Shown: positions 24,275 to 33,942 of the stretch, in pieces
How positions within the stretch are numbered: position 1 is the first letter of the stretch
Layout of the letters: each line of letters begins with the position of its first letter
Assembly (NCBI RefSeq): GCF_024704385.1
Contig: NZ_JAJDFX010000002.1
Span: forward strand, 124,001-188,000
DNA length: 64,000 nt
DNA from: Cellulomonas sp. P24
Lineage (GTDB): Bacteria > Actinomycetota > Actinomycetes > Actinomycetales > Cellulomonadaceae
Reading direction: 5' to 3'
Program-made: the position numbers and the translations under genes
Notes under the pieces: model-generated
What the model was told of the DNA's origin: nothing
Database searches by the model: none
What the model saw: only the letters and a program-made list of their open reading frames with translations

Positions 24275-25006
24275 TCACGCGTCGAGCAGGTCCACGACCT
24301 CGCCGCCCGCGACACGGTGGAGCAGCTCGAGATCCAGGTCCGCCAGGCTGGCGATCCTGCTCAGCCCGGGCCGGGGCTCGATCGGGACCATCACCCGCAC
24401 GCCGATCGTGCGAGCGCCCGACGCGAGCGCCGACGCCACCCCCGCAGGAGAGTCCTCCACCGCGACGCACCGCGTGACGTCGACGCCGAGGGCGGACGCG
24501 GCCCGGAGGTACGGCTCGGGGTCGGGCTTGCCGTGCACGACCTCGTCCCCGCACACCACCGCGGCGAAGGCGTTCGCCGGCGCACCGGACACGACGGCGT
24601 CGGCAAGGCGCCGGAACGACATCGTGACCAGCGCGGACGGGATCCCGGCGGTCACCAGGTCACCGAGCAGCGCGTAGGCGCCGGTCTGCCACGGGACCCG
24701 ACCGAGCACCTGGGACGTGACCTGCTCGACCAGGAGGTCGACGATCTCGTCGATGCCGAGGTTCACGCCCGCGGACCGCAGGACGCCCGCCGAGACGTCG
24801 AGCGCGTTCCCGACCAGCCCGAGCCCGTCCTCGTGGCTCCAGCGACCGCCGTGGGCCTCGACCAGCTCGGTCTCGGCCGCCATCCAGTACGGCTCGGAGT
24901 TGATGAGGGTCCCGTCCATGTCCCACAGGACCGCGGCCGGCCGGACCGGCCTCACCGCACCGTTCGAAGGCGCCGGTGTGCCGGCGGGGCTCGTCGACAA
25001 GGTCAT
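24275..25006 (-). CDS. HAD family hydrolase (phosphatase/phosphoglucomutase-like)
   Basis: 243 residues. Motif I WDMDGTLINSE (nucleophile Asp), motif II SALVTMS, the motif III lysine in VHGKPDPEPY and motif IV VAVEDSPAGVASA are all present. The helical cap after motif I makes it a subfamily I (beta-phosphoglucomutase-like) enzyme. The substrate cannot be read from sequence. ATG 25006 is chosen because of TACGAT six bases upstream; the frame also continues to a GTG at 25045. Confidence 0.85.
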   Translation of the reverse strand: MTLSTSPAGTPAPSNGAVRPVRPAAVLWDMDGTLINSEPYWMAAETELVEAHGGRWSHEDGLGLVGNALDVSAGVLRSAGVNLGIDEIVDLLVEQVTSQVLGRVPWQTGAYALLGDLVTAGIPSALVTMSFRRLADAVVSGAPANAFAAVVCGDEVVHGKPDPEPYLRAASALGVDVTRCVAVEDSPAGVASALASGARTIGVRVMVPIEPRPGLSRIASLADLDLELLHRVAGGEVVDLLDA

Positions 25007-25012
25007 CGGACG

Positions 25013-25018
25013 ATCGTA
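25013..25018 (-). promoter_or_regulatory. Leaderless -10 box of the HAD hydrolase
   Basis: TACGAT plus six bases, then ATG. Confidence 0.55.
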
Positions 25019-25098
25019 GGTGTCGCGGGACGCTCCTCCTGCCACACCGGATCTGTCAGCTCCCGCGTGGTTGCCCGTCGCGCCGCCCGCCGACGACC

Positions 25099-25104
25099 TA
25101 GGCT
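25099..25104 (+). promoter_or_regulatory. Leaderless -10 box of the PAC2 protein
   Basis: TAGGCT plus six bases, then ATG 25111. Confidence 0.6.
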
Positions 25105-25110
25105 GGCCGG

Positions 25111-25974
25111 ATGAGCGAGCAGAACGAGTGGCTGGCCCGTGTGGACCCTGCAGGCCCGGTGCTGCTGGCTGCGTTCGAGGGGTGGAACGACGCCGGGAGC
25201 GCCGCGAGCCAGGCCCTCACCCATCTCCACGAGGTCTGGGGTGCCGAGCAGGTCGACGAGCTCGATGCCGAGGAGTACCACGACTTCCAGGTCAACCGGC
25301 CGACCGTGGGCATCGACGCGGACGGGGCCCGTCGCATCTCCTGGCCCACGACGTCGATCGCGGTCGCCCAAGCCCCGCAGTCGGGACGCACCGTCGTGCT
25401 GGTGCACGGCATCGAGCCGTCGATGCGGTGGCGCCGGTACTGCGCCGAGATCCTCGACATCGCCGCCGGCCTCGGGGTCACGACCGTCGTGACGATCGGC
25501 GCCCTGCTCGCGGACGTCCCGCACTCCCGACCCATCCCGGTCACCACGACGAGCGACGACCCGGACATCCAGCTCGCCCTCGAGATCGAGGCGAACTCGT
25601 ACGAGGGCCCGACCGGCATCGTCGGCGTCCTCCACCAGGCAGCAGCCGACAGAGGTCTCCGGTCGCTCTCGCTGTGGGCCGCAGTCCCCCACTACGTCGC
25701 CCACCCGCCGTCGCCGAAGGCCGCGATGGCGATCCTCACGAAGCTCGAGAGCCTCCTCGGTGAGCCGATCTCGCTCGGCCACCTGCCGGAGGACGCCGCG
25801 GCGTGGCAGCTCGGGGTGGACGAGCTCGCGAGCGAGGACACCGAGATCGCCGAGTACGTCCACCAGCTCGAGGAGGCGAAGGACACCGCCGAGCTGCCCG
25901 AGGCCTCGGGCGAGGCGATCGCGCAGGAGTTCGAGCGGTACCTCCGGCGCCGAGACAAGGGCACCGGGGCCTGA
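25111..25974 (+). CDS. PAC2 family protein
   Basis: 287 residues. The N-terminal pattern LLAAFEGWNDAG and the central TTVVTIGALLADVPHSRP are typical of the PAC2 fold, named after eukaryotic proteasome assembly chaperones. The C-terminus is an acidic helix (about 245-280). Bacterial members are conserved in actinobacteria but have no proven role. The proteasome cluster lies 2-11 kb away; a link is only suggestive because the genes are not in one operon. Confidence 0.85.
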   Translation: MSEQNEWLARVDPAGPVLLAAFEGWNDAGSAASQALTHLHEVWGAEQVDELDAEEYHDFQVNRPTVGIDADGARRISWPTTSIAVAQAPQSGRTVVLVHGIEPSMRWRRYCAEILDIAAGLGVTTVVTIGALLADVPHSRPIPVTTTSDDPDIQLALEIEANSYEGPTGIVGVLHQAAADRGLRSLSLWAAVPHYVAHPPSPKAAMAILTKLESLLGEPISLGHLPEDAAAWQLGVDELASEDTEIAEYVHQLEEAKDTAELPEASGEAIAQEFERYLRRRDKGTGA

Positions 25975-26013
25975 CGCGCAGGACCTGACCGGATCGCACC
26001 CGACCGGGTCAGG

Positions 26014-27309
26014 TCACATCCGGATCCCGAGGAGCGCATCGATCGCCCGTGCGACGATGCCGGGCGCCCCGACCTCCCACGAACCGTCATCGGGATCGCC
26101 GGCGGCCACCGCGTCGCACCAGTGATCGACCGCGCGCAGGGCGCGTGGCGCGTCGAGGTCGGTCGCGACGGCCGCACGGAGCTCGGCGAGCGTGGCCGCC
26201 GCATCGGGGCCACCGTTGCCCGAGACCGCGTCCCGCCACCGGGCGAGGCGCGCCTCCCCGGCCGTGACGTCGGCCGCGGACCACTCCCAGTCCTCCCGGT
26301 AGTGGTGGGCGAGGATCGCCAGTCGCACCGCCATCGGGTCGACACCCGTGGCGCGCAGGCGCGAGACGAGCTCGAGGTTCCCGCGGGACTTGCTCATCTT
26401 GTGACCGTCGAGCGCGACCATGCCAGCGTGCACGTGGGCGTGGGCGCAGCCCGCGGCACCGGTCCCGGCCGCGGACGCGAGCGACCGCACGTGCGACGCG
26501 CTCATCTCGTGGTGCGGGAAGAGCAGGTCCGTCCCTCCGCCCTGGACGTCGAACGAGACCCCCAGCGCGTCCCGGGCGATCACGGCGCACTCGATGTGCC
26601 AGCCCGGTCGACCCGTCCCGAGGGCTCCCCCGTCCCACGCCGGTTCACCGACCCGCTCGCGACGCCACAGCACCGGGTCGAGAGGATCGCGCTTTCCGGG
26701 TGCGTCCGGGTCTCCCCCACGCTCGGCGAAGAGCGCGAGCATCTGCGACCGGTCCAGTCGCGACACCGTGCCGAACGCGCTGTCGGCGGACAGGTCGGCG
26801 TACACGTCACCGAGGTCGGGCTGCGTCCCGCCTGCCCCGGCGTCGCGGAGCGGGACACGATAGGCGGTCCCTGCGTCAAGCATCTGCTCGACGGCCGCGA
26901 CGACGCGCGGGATGCTCTCGACGGCGCCGTCCCACACGTCGGGCGGCACCACCCCGAGGGCCGTCATGTCCTCACGGAACAGGGCGGTCTGCTCGAGTGC
27001 GAGCTCACGCCAGTCCATCCCGGTGTCGGCGGCGCGCTCGAGCAGCGGGTCGTCGACGTCGGTCACGTTCGAGACGTACGTGACGGCCTTCCCGGCGTCC
27101 CGCCACGCCCGGAGCAGCAGGTCGAAGGCGAGGTAGGTGGCGGCGTGACCGATGTGCGTCGCGTCGTACGGCGTGATCCCGCAGACGTACATCCCCGCGT
27201 CACGTCCAGGAGCCGCTTCGACGAGGGCGCCTGTCGTCGAGTCGTGCACCCGGACCGTGCCTCCGTGACCAGGAAGGACGGGGATCTCTGGGGCGGGCCA
27301 GGTGAGCAC
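26014..27309 (-). CDS. mshC: Mycothiol ligase MshC (cysteine:GlcN-Ins ligase)
   Basis: ATP-dependent ligation of cysteine to GlcN-inositol, the fourth step of mycothiol synthesis; related to cysteinyl-tRNA synthetase. 431 residues. Zinc and ATP-site residues are seen: [17 protein letters not shown] (Cys43, HIGH-type 52-55), [17 protein letters not shown] and KMSKSRGN. It lacks the tRNA-binding domain of CysS. The frame has GTG codons at 27312 and 27309; the second lies exactly six bases after TACGCT and is preferred. Confidence 0.95.
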   Translation of the reverse strand: MLTWPAPEIPVLPGHGGTVRVHDSTTGALVEAAPGRDAGMYVCGITPYDATHIGHAATYLAFDLLLRAWRDAGKAVTYVSNVTDVDDPLLERAADTGMDWRELALEQTALFREDMTALGVVPPDVWDGAVESIPRVVAAVEQMLDAGTAYRVPLRDAGAGGTQPDLGDVYADLSADSAFGTVSRLDRSQMLALFAERGGDPDAPGKRDPLDPVLWRRERVGEPAWDGGALGTGRPGWHIECAVIARDALGVSFDVQGGGTDLLFPHHEMSASHVRSLASAAGTGAAGCAHAHVHAGMVALDGHKMSKSRGNLELVSRLRATGVDPMAVRLAILAHHYREDWEWSAADVTAGEARLARWRDAVSGNGGPDAAATLAELRAAVATDLDAPRALRAVDHWCDAVAAGDPDDGSWEVGAPGIVARAIDALLGIRM

Positions 27310-27315
27310 CACGGA

Positions 27316-27321
27316 AGCGTA
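27316..27321 (-). promoter_or_regulatory. Leaderless -10 box of mshC
   Basis: TACGCT plus six bases, then GTG 27309. It decides between two adjacent GTG codons. Confidence 0.6.
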
Positions 27322-27401
27322 ACGCCCGGCGACGACCGGCGGGTTCGCCGTCGACGGGGGCGTGACCGCCGGAGCGTCGCGAGGTGGCCGGTGCGTGCCG
27401 G

Positions 27402-27407
27402 TAACTT
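27402..27407 (+). promoter_or_regulatory. Probable leaderless -10 box of the aldo/keto reductase
   Basis: TAACTT followed by seven bases and ATG 27415, one base longer than the other cases. Confidence 0.45.
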
Positions 27408-27414
27408 GTGGGGC

Positions 27415-28377
27415 ATGGAACTTCGCCAGCTCGGACGCAGTGGCCTGCGGGTGTCCCGTCTCGGACTGGGAACCATGACCTGGAGCCGCGACACCGACGC
27501 GCACGAGGCCGGCGAGCAGCTCAAGGACTTCCTCGACGCGGGTGGCACCCTGCTCGACACCGCGGCGTCCTACGCGAACGGTGCGTCCGAGGAGCTGATC
27601 GGCCAGCTCCTGGAGACGGTGGCGCGGCGCGACGACGTCGTGCTGTGCACCAAGGCCGGCGTGCGACGCACCGCGACGGGCGGGGTCGTCGACGCCTCCC
27701 GGGGCGCGCTCCTGTCGTCTCTCGACGCGTCGCTCGCCCGCCTGCGGACCGACTCGGTCGACCTCTGGCTCGTCCAGACCCCCGATCCACGCACGTCGAT
27801 CGAGGAGACCGTCTCGGCGATGCGGCTCGCCGTGACGAGCGGGCGCGCGCGGTACGTCGGGCTCTCGAACCACCCCGGGTGGCAGACCGCCCGTGCGGCG
27901 ACGCTGCTCGGCACCGAGGTCGGGCTCACCGCGGTCGAGGTCGAGTACTCGCTCCTCCAGCGTGGGGTCGAGCGCGAGGTGCTCCCGGCCGCCGCCGCCC
28001 TCGGGATCGGGGTGCTCGCCTGGTCGCCTCTCGGCCGCGGCGTCCTGACCGGCAAGTACCGGCGGACGATCCCCGCCGACTCGCGCGCGGCATCGGCGCA
28101 CCTCGCCGGCTTCGTGGAGCCGTACCTGGGAGGGGCGTCGGCGCCGGTGGTCGACGCGGTGTGCACGGCGGCCGAAGGACTCGGCCGGCACCCGCTCGAG
28201 GTCGCGCTCGCGTGGCTGACCGACGGGACGCCGGTCGCGTCGGCGATCATCGGCGCGAGGACACCTGCCCAGCTACGCGCGTCGCTCGACGCCCTCGACC
28301 TGAGTCTTCCGCCGGAGATCCGGCTCGCCCTGGACGAGATCAGCGCCCCGGCCCTCGGCTATCCCGAGCGGCGCTGA
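27415..28377 (+). CDS. Aldo/keto reductase
   Basis: NADPH-dependent TIM-barrel reductase, 320 residues. It has the signature [23 protein letters not shown] (catalytic Asp and Tyr), lysine in VLCTKAG, and [14 protein letters not shown]. The usual catalytic His position reads Gln (LVQTPDP), so activity may differ from classic members. The substrate is unknown. It diverges from mshC with about 105 bases between starts. Confidence 0.88.
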   Translation: MELRQLGRSGLRVSRLGLGTMTWSRDTDAHEAGEQLKDFLDAGGTLLDTAASYANGASEELIGQLLETVARRDDVVLCTKAGVRRTATGGVVDASRGALLSSLDASLARLRTDSVDLWLVQTPDPRTSIEETVSAMRLAVTSGRARYVGLSNHPGWQTARAATLLGTEVGLTAVEVEYSLLQRGVEREVLPAAAALGIGVLAWSPLGRGVLTGKYRRTIPADSRAASAHLAGFVEPYLGGASAPVVDAVCTAAEGLGRHPLEVALAWLTDGTPVASAIIGARTPAQLRASLDALDLSLPPEIRLALDEISAPALGYPERR

Positions 28378-28390
28378 TCCGCCGCCGGCC

Positions 28391-28744
28391 TCAGCCGTCG
28401 ACGACCGAGGAGCCGTTCAGTGCTCGACGCACGTCGTCCTCGGCGTCGTCGCCGACCTCGAGCTCGACCTCCAGGTCGTCGTCCTGATCGTCCTCCTGGT
28501 CGTCGTCGTCATCGCCGTCGTCCAGGTCGTCGTCATCGCCGTCGTCCTCTGCGAGGTAGAACGGCATCGCCTCGCCGTGCACCGTCCCGAGCGCGTCGTC
28601 GTACACCTCGAACGCGTCCGCGAGGACGTCGTAGGCGTCGTCCACCGCCGGGTCGTCGTCTCCCCGGCGGCTCTCGATCGCGTGGTAGTGCGCCTCGAGG
28701 GCGGCAAGGAAGCGGTCCAGGGCGGCGCGCGGGTCGACGGTCAT
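28391..28744 (-). CDS. Very acidic conserved protein
   Basis: 117 residues. The N-terminal half (about 1-68) is a helical region of ordinary composition (AALDRFLAALEAHYHAI, DDAYDVLADAFEVYDDAL). The C-terminal half is nearly all Asp/Glu (about 70-105). Related small actinobacterial proteins are sometimes labelled primosomal, without evidence I know of. ATG fixed by a TACGGT box six bases upstream. It diverges from the DUF5703 gene. Confidence 0.7.
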   Translation of the reverse strand: MTVDPRAALDRFLAALEAHYHAIESRRGDDDPAVDDAYDVLADAFEVYDDALGTVHGEAMPFYLAEDDGDDDDLDDGDDDDDQEDDQDDDLEVELEVGDDAEDDVRRALNGSSVVDG

Positions 28745-28750
28745 GACCTG

Positions 28751-28756
28751 ACCGTA
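28751..28756 (-). promoter_or_regulatory. Leaderless -10 box of the acidic protein
   Basis: TACGGT plus six bases, then ATG 28744. The opposing box of the DUF5703 gene is 28 bases away, so the two promoters must share upstream DNA. Confidence 0.6.
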
Positions 28757-28784
28757 TCTCCGTGACAGGCACAATGACACTGCG

Positions 28785-28790
28785 TAAGGT
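28785..28790 (+). promoter_or_regulatory. Leaderless -10 box of the DUF5703 gene
   Basis: TAAGGT plus six bases, then ATG 28797. Confidence 0.6.
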
Positions 28791-28796
28791 CCAACG

Positions 28797-29072
28797 ATGA
28801 CGCCGGGCGAGCGGAGGGGATGGATGGGCGACACGATGACCCGCCGGGCAGACGGCGAGTGGGGTGCGCACGGACGCCAGTACGAGTACCGCGTCCTCAC
28901 GTTCTCCGCGTCGACCTCACGCGGCGACGCGTGCCGGGTGCTGACCGACGAGGCCGAGTACGGGCGCTGGGAGCTCGCACGGACACGGCTCTACGCGGGC
29001 GGAGTGAGCAAGGTCTGGCTCCGCCGGAAGATCATCCGGGTGCGGAGCACGCTCGACCTCGTCGGGATCTGA
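28797..29072 (+). CDS. DUF5703 family protein
   Basis: 91 residues, basic. The core EYRVLTFSAST, RVLTDEAEYGRWEL and VWLRRKIIRV is typical of this small actinobacterial family of unknown function. The leaderless box sets the start, adding about 28 residues in front of the conserved core. Confidence 0.8.
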   Translation: MTPGERRGWMGDTMTRRADGEWGAHGRQYEYRVLTFSASTSRGDACRVLTDEAEYGRWELARTRLYAGGVSKVWLRRKIIRVRSTLDLVGI

Positions 29073-29103
29073 CCACTCGGGTCGCACCTGCCCGCCGGAA
29101 CCC

Positions 29104-30465
29104 TCAGCAGGTTCGCAGCAGACGGTCGAGCACCTGGGTGCCGAAGACCAGGGCGTCGACCGGGACCCGTTCGTCCACGCCGTGGAACATCGCCGGGAAG
29201 TCCAGGTCCGCCGGGAGCCGGAGCGGGGCGAAGCCGTAACCCGCGATGCCGAGCCGGGACAGCGACTTGTTGTCGGTGCCCGCGGACAACGCGTACGGGA
29301 GCACGGTCGCTCCGGGGTCCTCGTGATGGAGCGCCGCGACCATCGCGTCCACCAGGTCGCCGTCGAACGGCACCTCGAGGGCGATGTCGCGATGGATGTC
29401 CTCGATCCGGACGCCGGGGCCGGCGAGCTCGCGCAGCGTGCGCATCGCCTCGGCCTCGTGACCCGGGACGAACCTCGCGTCGAGCGCACCCTCGGCACGG
29501 CCGGGGATGACGTTCGCCTTGTAGCCGGCGCCGAGCTGCGTCGGGTTCGCGGTGTTCCGCACGGTCGCACCGACGAACCGCGCCGCCGACCCGAGCGCGT
29601 CGATCAGCCGATCGATGGTGTCGGGGTCCTCCGGGTCGAAGGCAAGGCCGGTGAGGTCGGCCACACCGGTCAGGAGCTGGCGAACCGTCGGTGACAGGGC
29701 CAACGGCCAGTCGTGCTCCCCGATGCGTGCGACGGCCCCGGCCAGCAGGGTGACGGCGTTGTCGCGATTGACCTGGCTCCCGTGGCCGGCTCGTCCCTCG
29801 GCGACCAGCCGGAGCCAGGCGAGACCCTTCTCCGCCGTCTGCAGCAGGTACGCACGGTGACCGGCGATCTCGACCGAGAACCCACCGACCTCGCTGATCG
29901 CCTCAGTCGCCCCCTCGAAGAGGTCGGGGCGGTGGTCGACGGACCATCGCGCACCCATCACCCCACCGGCCTCCTCGTCGGCGAACATCGCGACGACGAC
30001 GTCACGTGCCGGACGGCGCCCCTCGCGGGCCATCTGGCGCACGACCGCCAGGATCATCGCGTCCATGTCCTTCATGTCGACCGCACCACGACCCCAGATC
30101 AGGCCGTCGCGCTCCTCCCCCGCGAACGGGTCGACCGACCAGTCCGCCGCCTGCGCGGGGACGACGTCCAGGTGCCCGTGCAGCACGAGAGCGGGGCGCG
30201 TGGGGTCGACGCCCGGCAGCCGTACGACCACGTTCGCACGCCCCGGGGCGGACTCGTACAGCTCGGGGTCGAGACCGACCTCGGTCAGGAGCCCCATCAC
30301 GTGCTCGGCCGCGGCCCGCTCACCAGGGCCCGACCCGTCGCCGAAGTTGGAGGTGTCGAACCGGATCAGGTCCTGACAGATGCGTGCGACCTCGTCCTGT
30401 GCCGTCGGGACGGCGGCGGGCCCGTCGGAGCCGTCGGACGTCACCAGGACGGGAGGGCGAGGCAT
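29104..30465 (-). CDS. M20 family metallopeptidase (dipeptidase/deacylase type)
   Basis: 453 residues. Metal-binding motifs: VLHGHLDVVPA near residue 95, GRGAVDMKD near 125, ADEEAGG near 160 and a C-terminal H in MFHGVDERV. A dimerisation domain lies between. M20 members hydrolyse dipeptides, acyl-amino acids or succinyl-diaminopimelate; this one resembles the general M20/M25/M40 type and the substrate is not clear. Start fixed by a TACCGT leaderless box. Confidence 0.9.
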   Translation of the reverse strand: MPRPPVLVTSDGSDGPAAVPTAQDEVARICQDLIRFDTSNFGDGSGPGERAAAEHVMGLLTEVGLDPELYESAPGRANVVVRLPGVDPTRPALVLHGHLDVVPAQAADWSVDPFAGEERDGLIWGRGAVDMKDMDAMILAVVRQMAREGRRPARDVVVAMFADEEAGGVMGARWSVDHRPDLFEGATEAISEVGGFSVEIAGHRAYLLQTAEKGLAWLRLVAEGRAGHGSQVNRDNAVTLLAGAVARIGEHDWPLALSPTVRQLLTGVADLTGLAFDPEDPDTIDRLIDALGSAARFVGATVRNTANPTQLGAGYKANVIPGRAEGALDARFVPGHEAEAMRTLRELAGPGVRIEDIHRDIALEVPFDGDLVDAMVAALHHEDPGATVLPYALSAGTDNKSLSRLGIAGYGFAPLRLPADLDFPAMFHGVDERVPVDALVFGTQVLDRLLRTC

Positions 30466-30471
30466 GGGTTC

Positions 30472-30477
30472 ACGGTA
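30472..30477 (-). promoter_or_regulatory. Leaderless -10 box of the M20 peptidase
   Basis: TACCGT plus six bases, then ATG 30465. Confidence 0.6.
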
Positions 30478-30498
30478 GCAACTGGGCGTCGGCGTCCG

Positions 30499-32619
30499 TC
30501 AGGAGCCTGTCAGCCCCTTGCGGGCGAGGAGCGGACCGATGTCCGGGTCGCGTCCGTGGAGCTCGCGGAACGCCTGCATCGGGTCGACCGACCCTCCTCG
30601 TGACAGGACGGTCCGCCGGAACGTCTCACCGTTCTCGCGGGTGCGTCCCCCGTTCCGGCGGAACCACTCCGCGGTGTCGGCGTCGAGGATCTCCGACCAC
30701 AGGTACGAGTAGTACGCCGCGGCGTACCCGCCGGCGAACACGTGGGTGAAGTAGGTCGATCGGTACCGCGGGGGGATCGTGGCCAGGGCGACGCCGGCAC
30801 GGGCGAGGGCCTCGTCCTCGAAGGCCGTCACGGCGTCGGGCTCGGACGGTACCTCGTCGGGTCCGAGCCGGTGCCAGGCCTGGTCCAGGTGGACGGCGGC
30901 GAGGTGCTCGGTGGTGAGGAAGCCCGAGTCGTGCACCTGGGAGGCCACGAGCGCCGTCGCCAGGGGGTCCGGGATCGGCTCGCCGGTGACGTGGTGCACG
31001 GCGTACTCGCGCAGCAACGTGGGATCCCAGACCCACATCTCGTTGACCTGCGACGGGTACTCGACCGTGTCGCGCGGCACGTTCGTGCCCGACTGCGACG
31101 GGTATCGCACGTCGGACAGCAGGCCGTGCAGCGCATGGCCGAACTCGTGGAACAGGGTCACGACCTCGTCGACCGTCAGCAGCGTCACCTCACCGTCGCG
31201 CGGCCGACCGATGTTGAGCGTGGTGATCACCACAGGTCGGGTACCCAGCAGGTGGCTCTGGTCCACGAGGCTGTTCATCCACGCACCCCCGCGCTTGGAG
31301 TCGCGTGCGTACAGGTCGGCGAGGTACAGCCCGACGCCGGTGCCGTCCGCGGACCGGGCCTCGTAGACGCGCACGTCCGGGTGGTAGCCGACGAGGTCGC
31401 TGCGGCGATGGAACGTCAAGCCGTACAGGTCGCCCGCCGCGCGGAACACCCCCTCGTGCAGGACACGGTCGAGCTCGAGGTAGGGCCGGAGCCGCGAGTC
31501 GTCGACGTCGAGCGCCGTCGACCGCGCCTGCTCGGCGTAGTACGTCCAGTCCCACGCCTCGAGCGTTGCCCCCGGCACGTCCGCCATCAGGGCGTCGGCG
31601 CGGTCCGTCTCGTCGAGGCGTGCGCGGGCGACCGCAGGGCCCGTCACGCGCTCCAGCACGTCCTGCACCGCCTCGACCGATCCGGCGGTCCCGTCGTCGG
31701 CGACGTAGGCGGCATGGTGCGGGAAGCCGAGCAGGCGGGCACGCTCGGCGCGCGCCCGCACGAGCGCGAGCAGCGTCGCACGCGTGTCGTGGTCGGTCTC
31801 GGTCTCGGTCTCGGTCTCGGCCCGGGCAGCGTCCGGCGCCGTCGAACCGCGTGACACCGAGGCCCGATGCACTCGTTCACGGACGGCTCGGTCCGTGAGG
31901 AGGGCGAGGACCGGCTGCTGGGTCGGGAGGTGCAGGTCGAGCAGGTACGCCCCGCCGTGCCCGCGCTCTGCCGCTGCTCTCGACGCCGACTCGATCATGT
32001 CGGCCGGGAGGCCGGCGAGCTCGGCACGGTCGCGGACGAGCACCGCGCCGGCGTTGCTTGCCGCCAGGACCGTGCGACCGAACGTCGCCTCGAGCACGGA
32101 GATCTGCTGGTTCAGGGCGCGGAGACGCTCCTGCGCCGCGGGTGCGAGTCTCGCCCCGGCGCGCACCGCATCGCGACGTCGGGTACGGAGCAGCCACGCG
32201 GCGTCCGGAGCGAGCTCGACGGTCCCGAGGTCGGCGGCCTCCTGAAGCGCGTCCAACCGGTCGAGCAGGCGAGGGTCCAGCTGGATCGCGTCCTCGTGCG
32301 CGGCGAGGAGCGGCGCGACCTCGTCCTCGATCGCGTCGAGGCCCGGTGTCGTGTCGGCGCTGTGCCGGGTGAAGAAGTCGGTCGCTGCTCGCGCCAGGAG
32401 AAGACCGGCCCGCTCGAGGGCGTCGAGCGTGTTCTCGACCGTGGGCGGGGCCGGATCGGCGAGGATCGCCTCGACCTCCGCGCGCTCCTGCGCCATCCCG
32501 GCAACGAAGGCGGGGCGGTAGTGCTCCTCGCGGACCGCGGCGAAGTCGGGCAGGCCGTAGGGCAGGGTCGAGGGCGTCGCGAAGGGGTTGCGCGGGTCGA
32601 GGGTCGTGTCGTCGCTCAC
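30499..32619 (-). CDS. M3 family oligopeptidase (peptidyl-dipeptidase Dcp-like)
   Basis: Cytosolic zinc peptidase, 706 residues, usual length for Dcp/OpdA. The zinc motif FHEFGHALHG lies near residue 490, with the third ligand in the downstream QVNEMW region. An Ala/Glu-rich insertion contains four Glu-Thr dipeptides in a row, coded by a 6-bp DNA repeat. GTG start; CATGAT stands six bases before it and may be a weak leaderless box. A role in recycling peptides, including proteasome products, is inference. Confidence 0.92.
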   Translation of the reverse strand: MSDDTTLDPRNPFATPSTLPYGLPDFAAVREEHYRPAFVAGMAQERAEVEAILADPAPPTVENTLDALERAGLLLARAATDFFTRHSADTTPGLDAIEDEVAPLLAAHEDAIQLDPRLLDRLDALQEAADLGTVELAPDAAWLLRTRRRDAVRAGARLAPAAQERLRALNQQISVLEATFGRTVLAASNAGAVLVRDRAELAGLPADMIESASRAAAERGHGGAYLLDLHLPTQQPVLALLTDRAVRERVHRASVSRGSTAPDAARAETETETETDHDTRATLLALVRARAERARLLGFPHHAAYVADDGTAGSVEAVQDVLERVTGPAVARARLDETDRADALMADVPGATLEAWDWTYYAEQARSTALDVDDSRLRPYLELDRVLHEGVFRAAGDLYGLTFHRRSDLVGYHPDVRVYEARSADGTGVGLYLADLYARDSKRGGAWMNSLVDQSHLLGTRPVVITTLNIGRPRDGEVTLLTVDEVVTLFHEFGHALHGLLSDVRYPSQSGTNVPRDTVEYPSQVNEMWVWDPTLLREYAVHHVTGEPIPDPLATALVASQVHDSGFLTTEHLAAVHLDQAWHRLGPDEVPSEPDAVTAFEDEALARAGVALATIPPRYRSTYFTHVFAGGYAAAYYSYLWSEILDADTAEWFRRNGGRTRENGETFRRTVLSRGGSVDPMQAFRELHGRDPDIGPLLARKGLTGS
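31794..31820. repeat. Six-base tandem repeat inside the M3 peptidase gene
   Basis: Four and a half copies of CGGTCT on the plus strand, coding (Glu-Thr)x4 on the minus strand. Copy change would keep the frame. Confidence 0.8.
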
Positions 32620-32700
32620 GCCGCCATCATGCCCGCATGCTGTGCCCCTGACGGTCCCCCACGGTCCCCGAAAGACGGCGACAGACGCGACAGACGCCGA

Positions 32701-32732
32701 GCGGGGCCGGACCTCGAGAGGTCCGGCCCCGC
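32701..32732 (-). terminator. Terminator hairpin after ald
   Basis: Perfect 32-base palindrome, GC-rich stem about 15 bp with almost no loop, 46 bases beyond the ald stop. No T-run, as is common for high-GC genomes. It could stop transcription from either side. Confidence 0.7.
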
Positions 32733-32778
32733 TACAGGACGATCAGGCGCCACCCGCATGCGGCGCCGGTTCCCGTTC

Positions 32779-33894
32779 TCAGGCGAGCGCGACCGCGACC
32801 GGCACGTAGTCGTAGCCGTGCGCGGCGGCGACCGCCTCGTTGTGCAGCGTGCCCGCATGCGTCGTCAGGCCACCGGCGAGTGACGCGTCGGCCCGGAGTG
32901 CGGCCTCCCACCCGAGATCGGCCAGAGCGGTCAGGTACGGCAGCGTGGCGTTGGTCAGCGCCCACGTCGAGGTCACCGGAACAGCGCCCGGCATGTTCGC
33001 GACGCAGTAGAAGACCGAGTTGTGCACGCGGAACGTCGGGTCGGCGTGCGTCGTGGGGTGCGTCGACTCGAAGCAGCCGCCCTGGTCGACCGCGATGTCG
33101 ACGAGCACCGAGCCCGGCTTCATGCGCGCGACGAGGGTGTCCGGCACCAGCGTGGGCGCCTTGGCCCCGGGCACCAGGACGGCTCCGATCACCAGATCGG
33201 CCTCGAGGAGCGCCTGCTCGATCGCGTACGCGCTGGAGGCGATCGTGCGGACGCGGCCACCGAAGGCGGCGTCGAGCTCACGCAGCCGCGGGATGCTGAC
33301 GTCGAGCACCGTGACGTCGGCGCGCATGCCGACGGCGATCTCGATCGCGTGGCGGCCCGCGACGCCTCCGCCGAGGACGACAACCTTCGCCGGGGTGACG
33401 CCGGGGACCCCGCCGAGGATCACGCCGCGTCCGCCCTCGTTCTTCATGAGGTGGTAGGCACCGACCTGAACGGCGAGCCGCCCGGCGACCTCGCTCATCG
33501 GGGCGAGCAGGGGAAGCGTGCGGTCCGGGGTCTGGACCGTCTCGTAGGCGATACCGGTGGTCCCGGCGGCGACGAGCGCATCGGTGCACGCCTTGTCCGC
33601 CGCAAGGTGGAGGTAGGTGAACAGCACGAGGTCCTTGCGGAGCAGCGGGTACTCCGCGGCGATCGGCTCCTTGACCTTGCACAGCAGCTCGGCGCTGCCC
33701 CAGACCTCCTCGGCACTGGCACCGAGCGTGGCACCGGCGGCGACGTAGTCCTCGTCGGCGATGGCGGAGCCCTCGCCGGCGCCGCGCTGCACCATGACCT
33801 CGTGACCGGCGGCGACCAGCTGGTGCACTCCTGCCGGGGTGATGGCGACGCGGTACTCGTGGTTCTTGATCTCGGTGGGGATACCGATCTTCAT
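32779..33894 (-). CDS. ald: Alanine dehydrogenase
   Basis: NAD-dependent interconversion of alanine with pyruvate and ammonia. 371 residues, the usual size. N-terminal KIGIPTEIKNHEYRVA, substrate residues in LFTYLHLAAD, NAD motif VVLGGGVAGRHA, and VDIAVDQGGCFE. Start ATG with GAGGAG eight bases upstream, so not leaderless. It diverges from an Lrp/AsnC regulator (AldR-like) that very probably controls it in response to alanine. Confidence 0.97.
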   Translation of the reverse strand: MKIGIPTEIKNHEYRVAITPAGVHQLVAAGHEVMVQRGAGEGSAIADEDYVAAGATLGASAEEVWGSAELLCKVKEPIAAEYPLLRKDLVLFTYLHLAADKACTDALVAAGTTGIAYETVQTPDRTLPLLAPMSEVAGRLAVQVGAYHLMKNEGGRGVILGGVPGVTPAKVVVLGGGVAGRHAIEIAVGMRADVTVLDVSIPRLRELDAAFGGRVRTIASSAYAIEQALLEADLVIGAVLVPGAKAPTLVPDTLVARMKPGSVLVDIAVDQGGCFESTHPTTHADPTFRVHNSVFYCVANMPGAVPVTSTWALTNATLPYLTALADLGWEAALRADASLAGGLTTHAGTLHNEAVAAAHGYDYVPVAVALA

Positions 33895-33942
33895 GACGGG
33901 GCTCCTCGTGGCGGACTCGCGCGGACCCTCACCGGCCGCGGT

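Noticed and set aside
31794-31820. Six-base tandem repeat as a phase-variation switch
   Set aside because: Copy changes keep the frame of the M3 peptidase, so it cannot switch the gene off.
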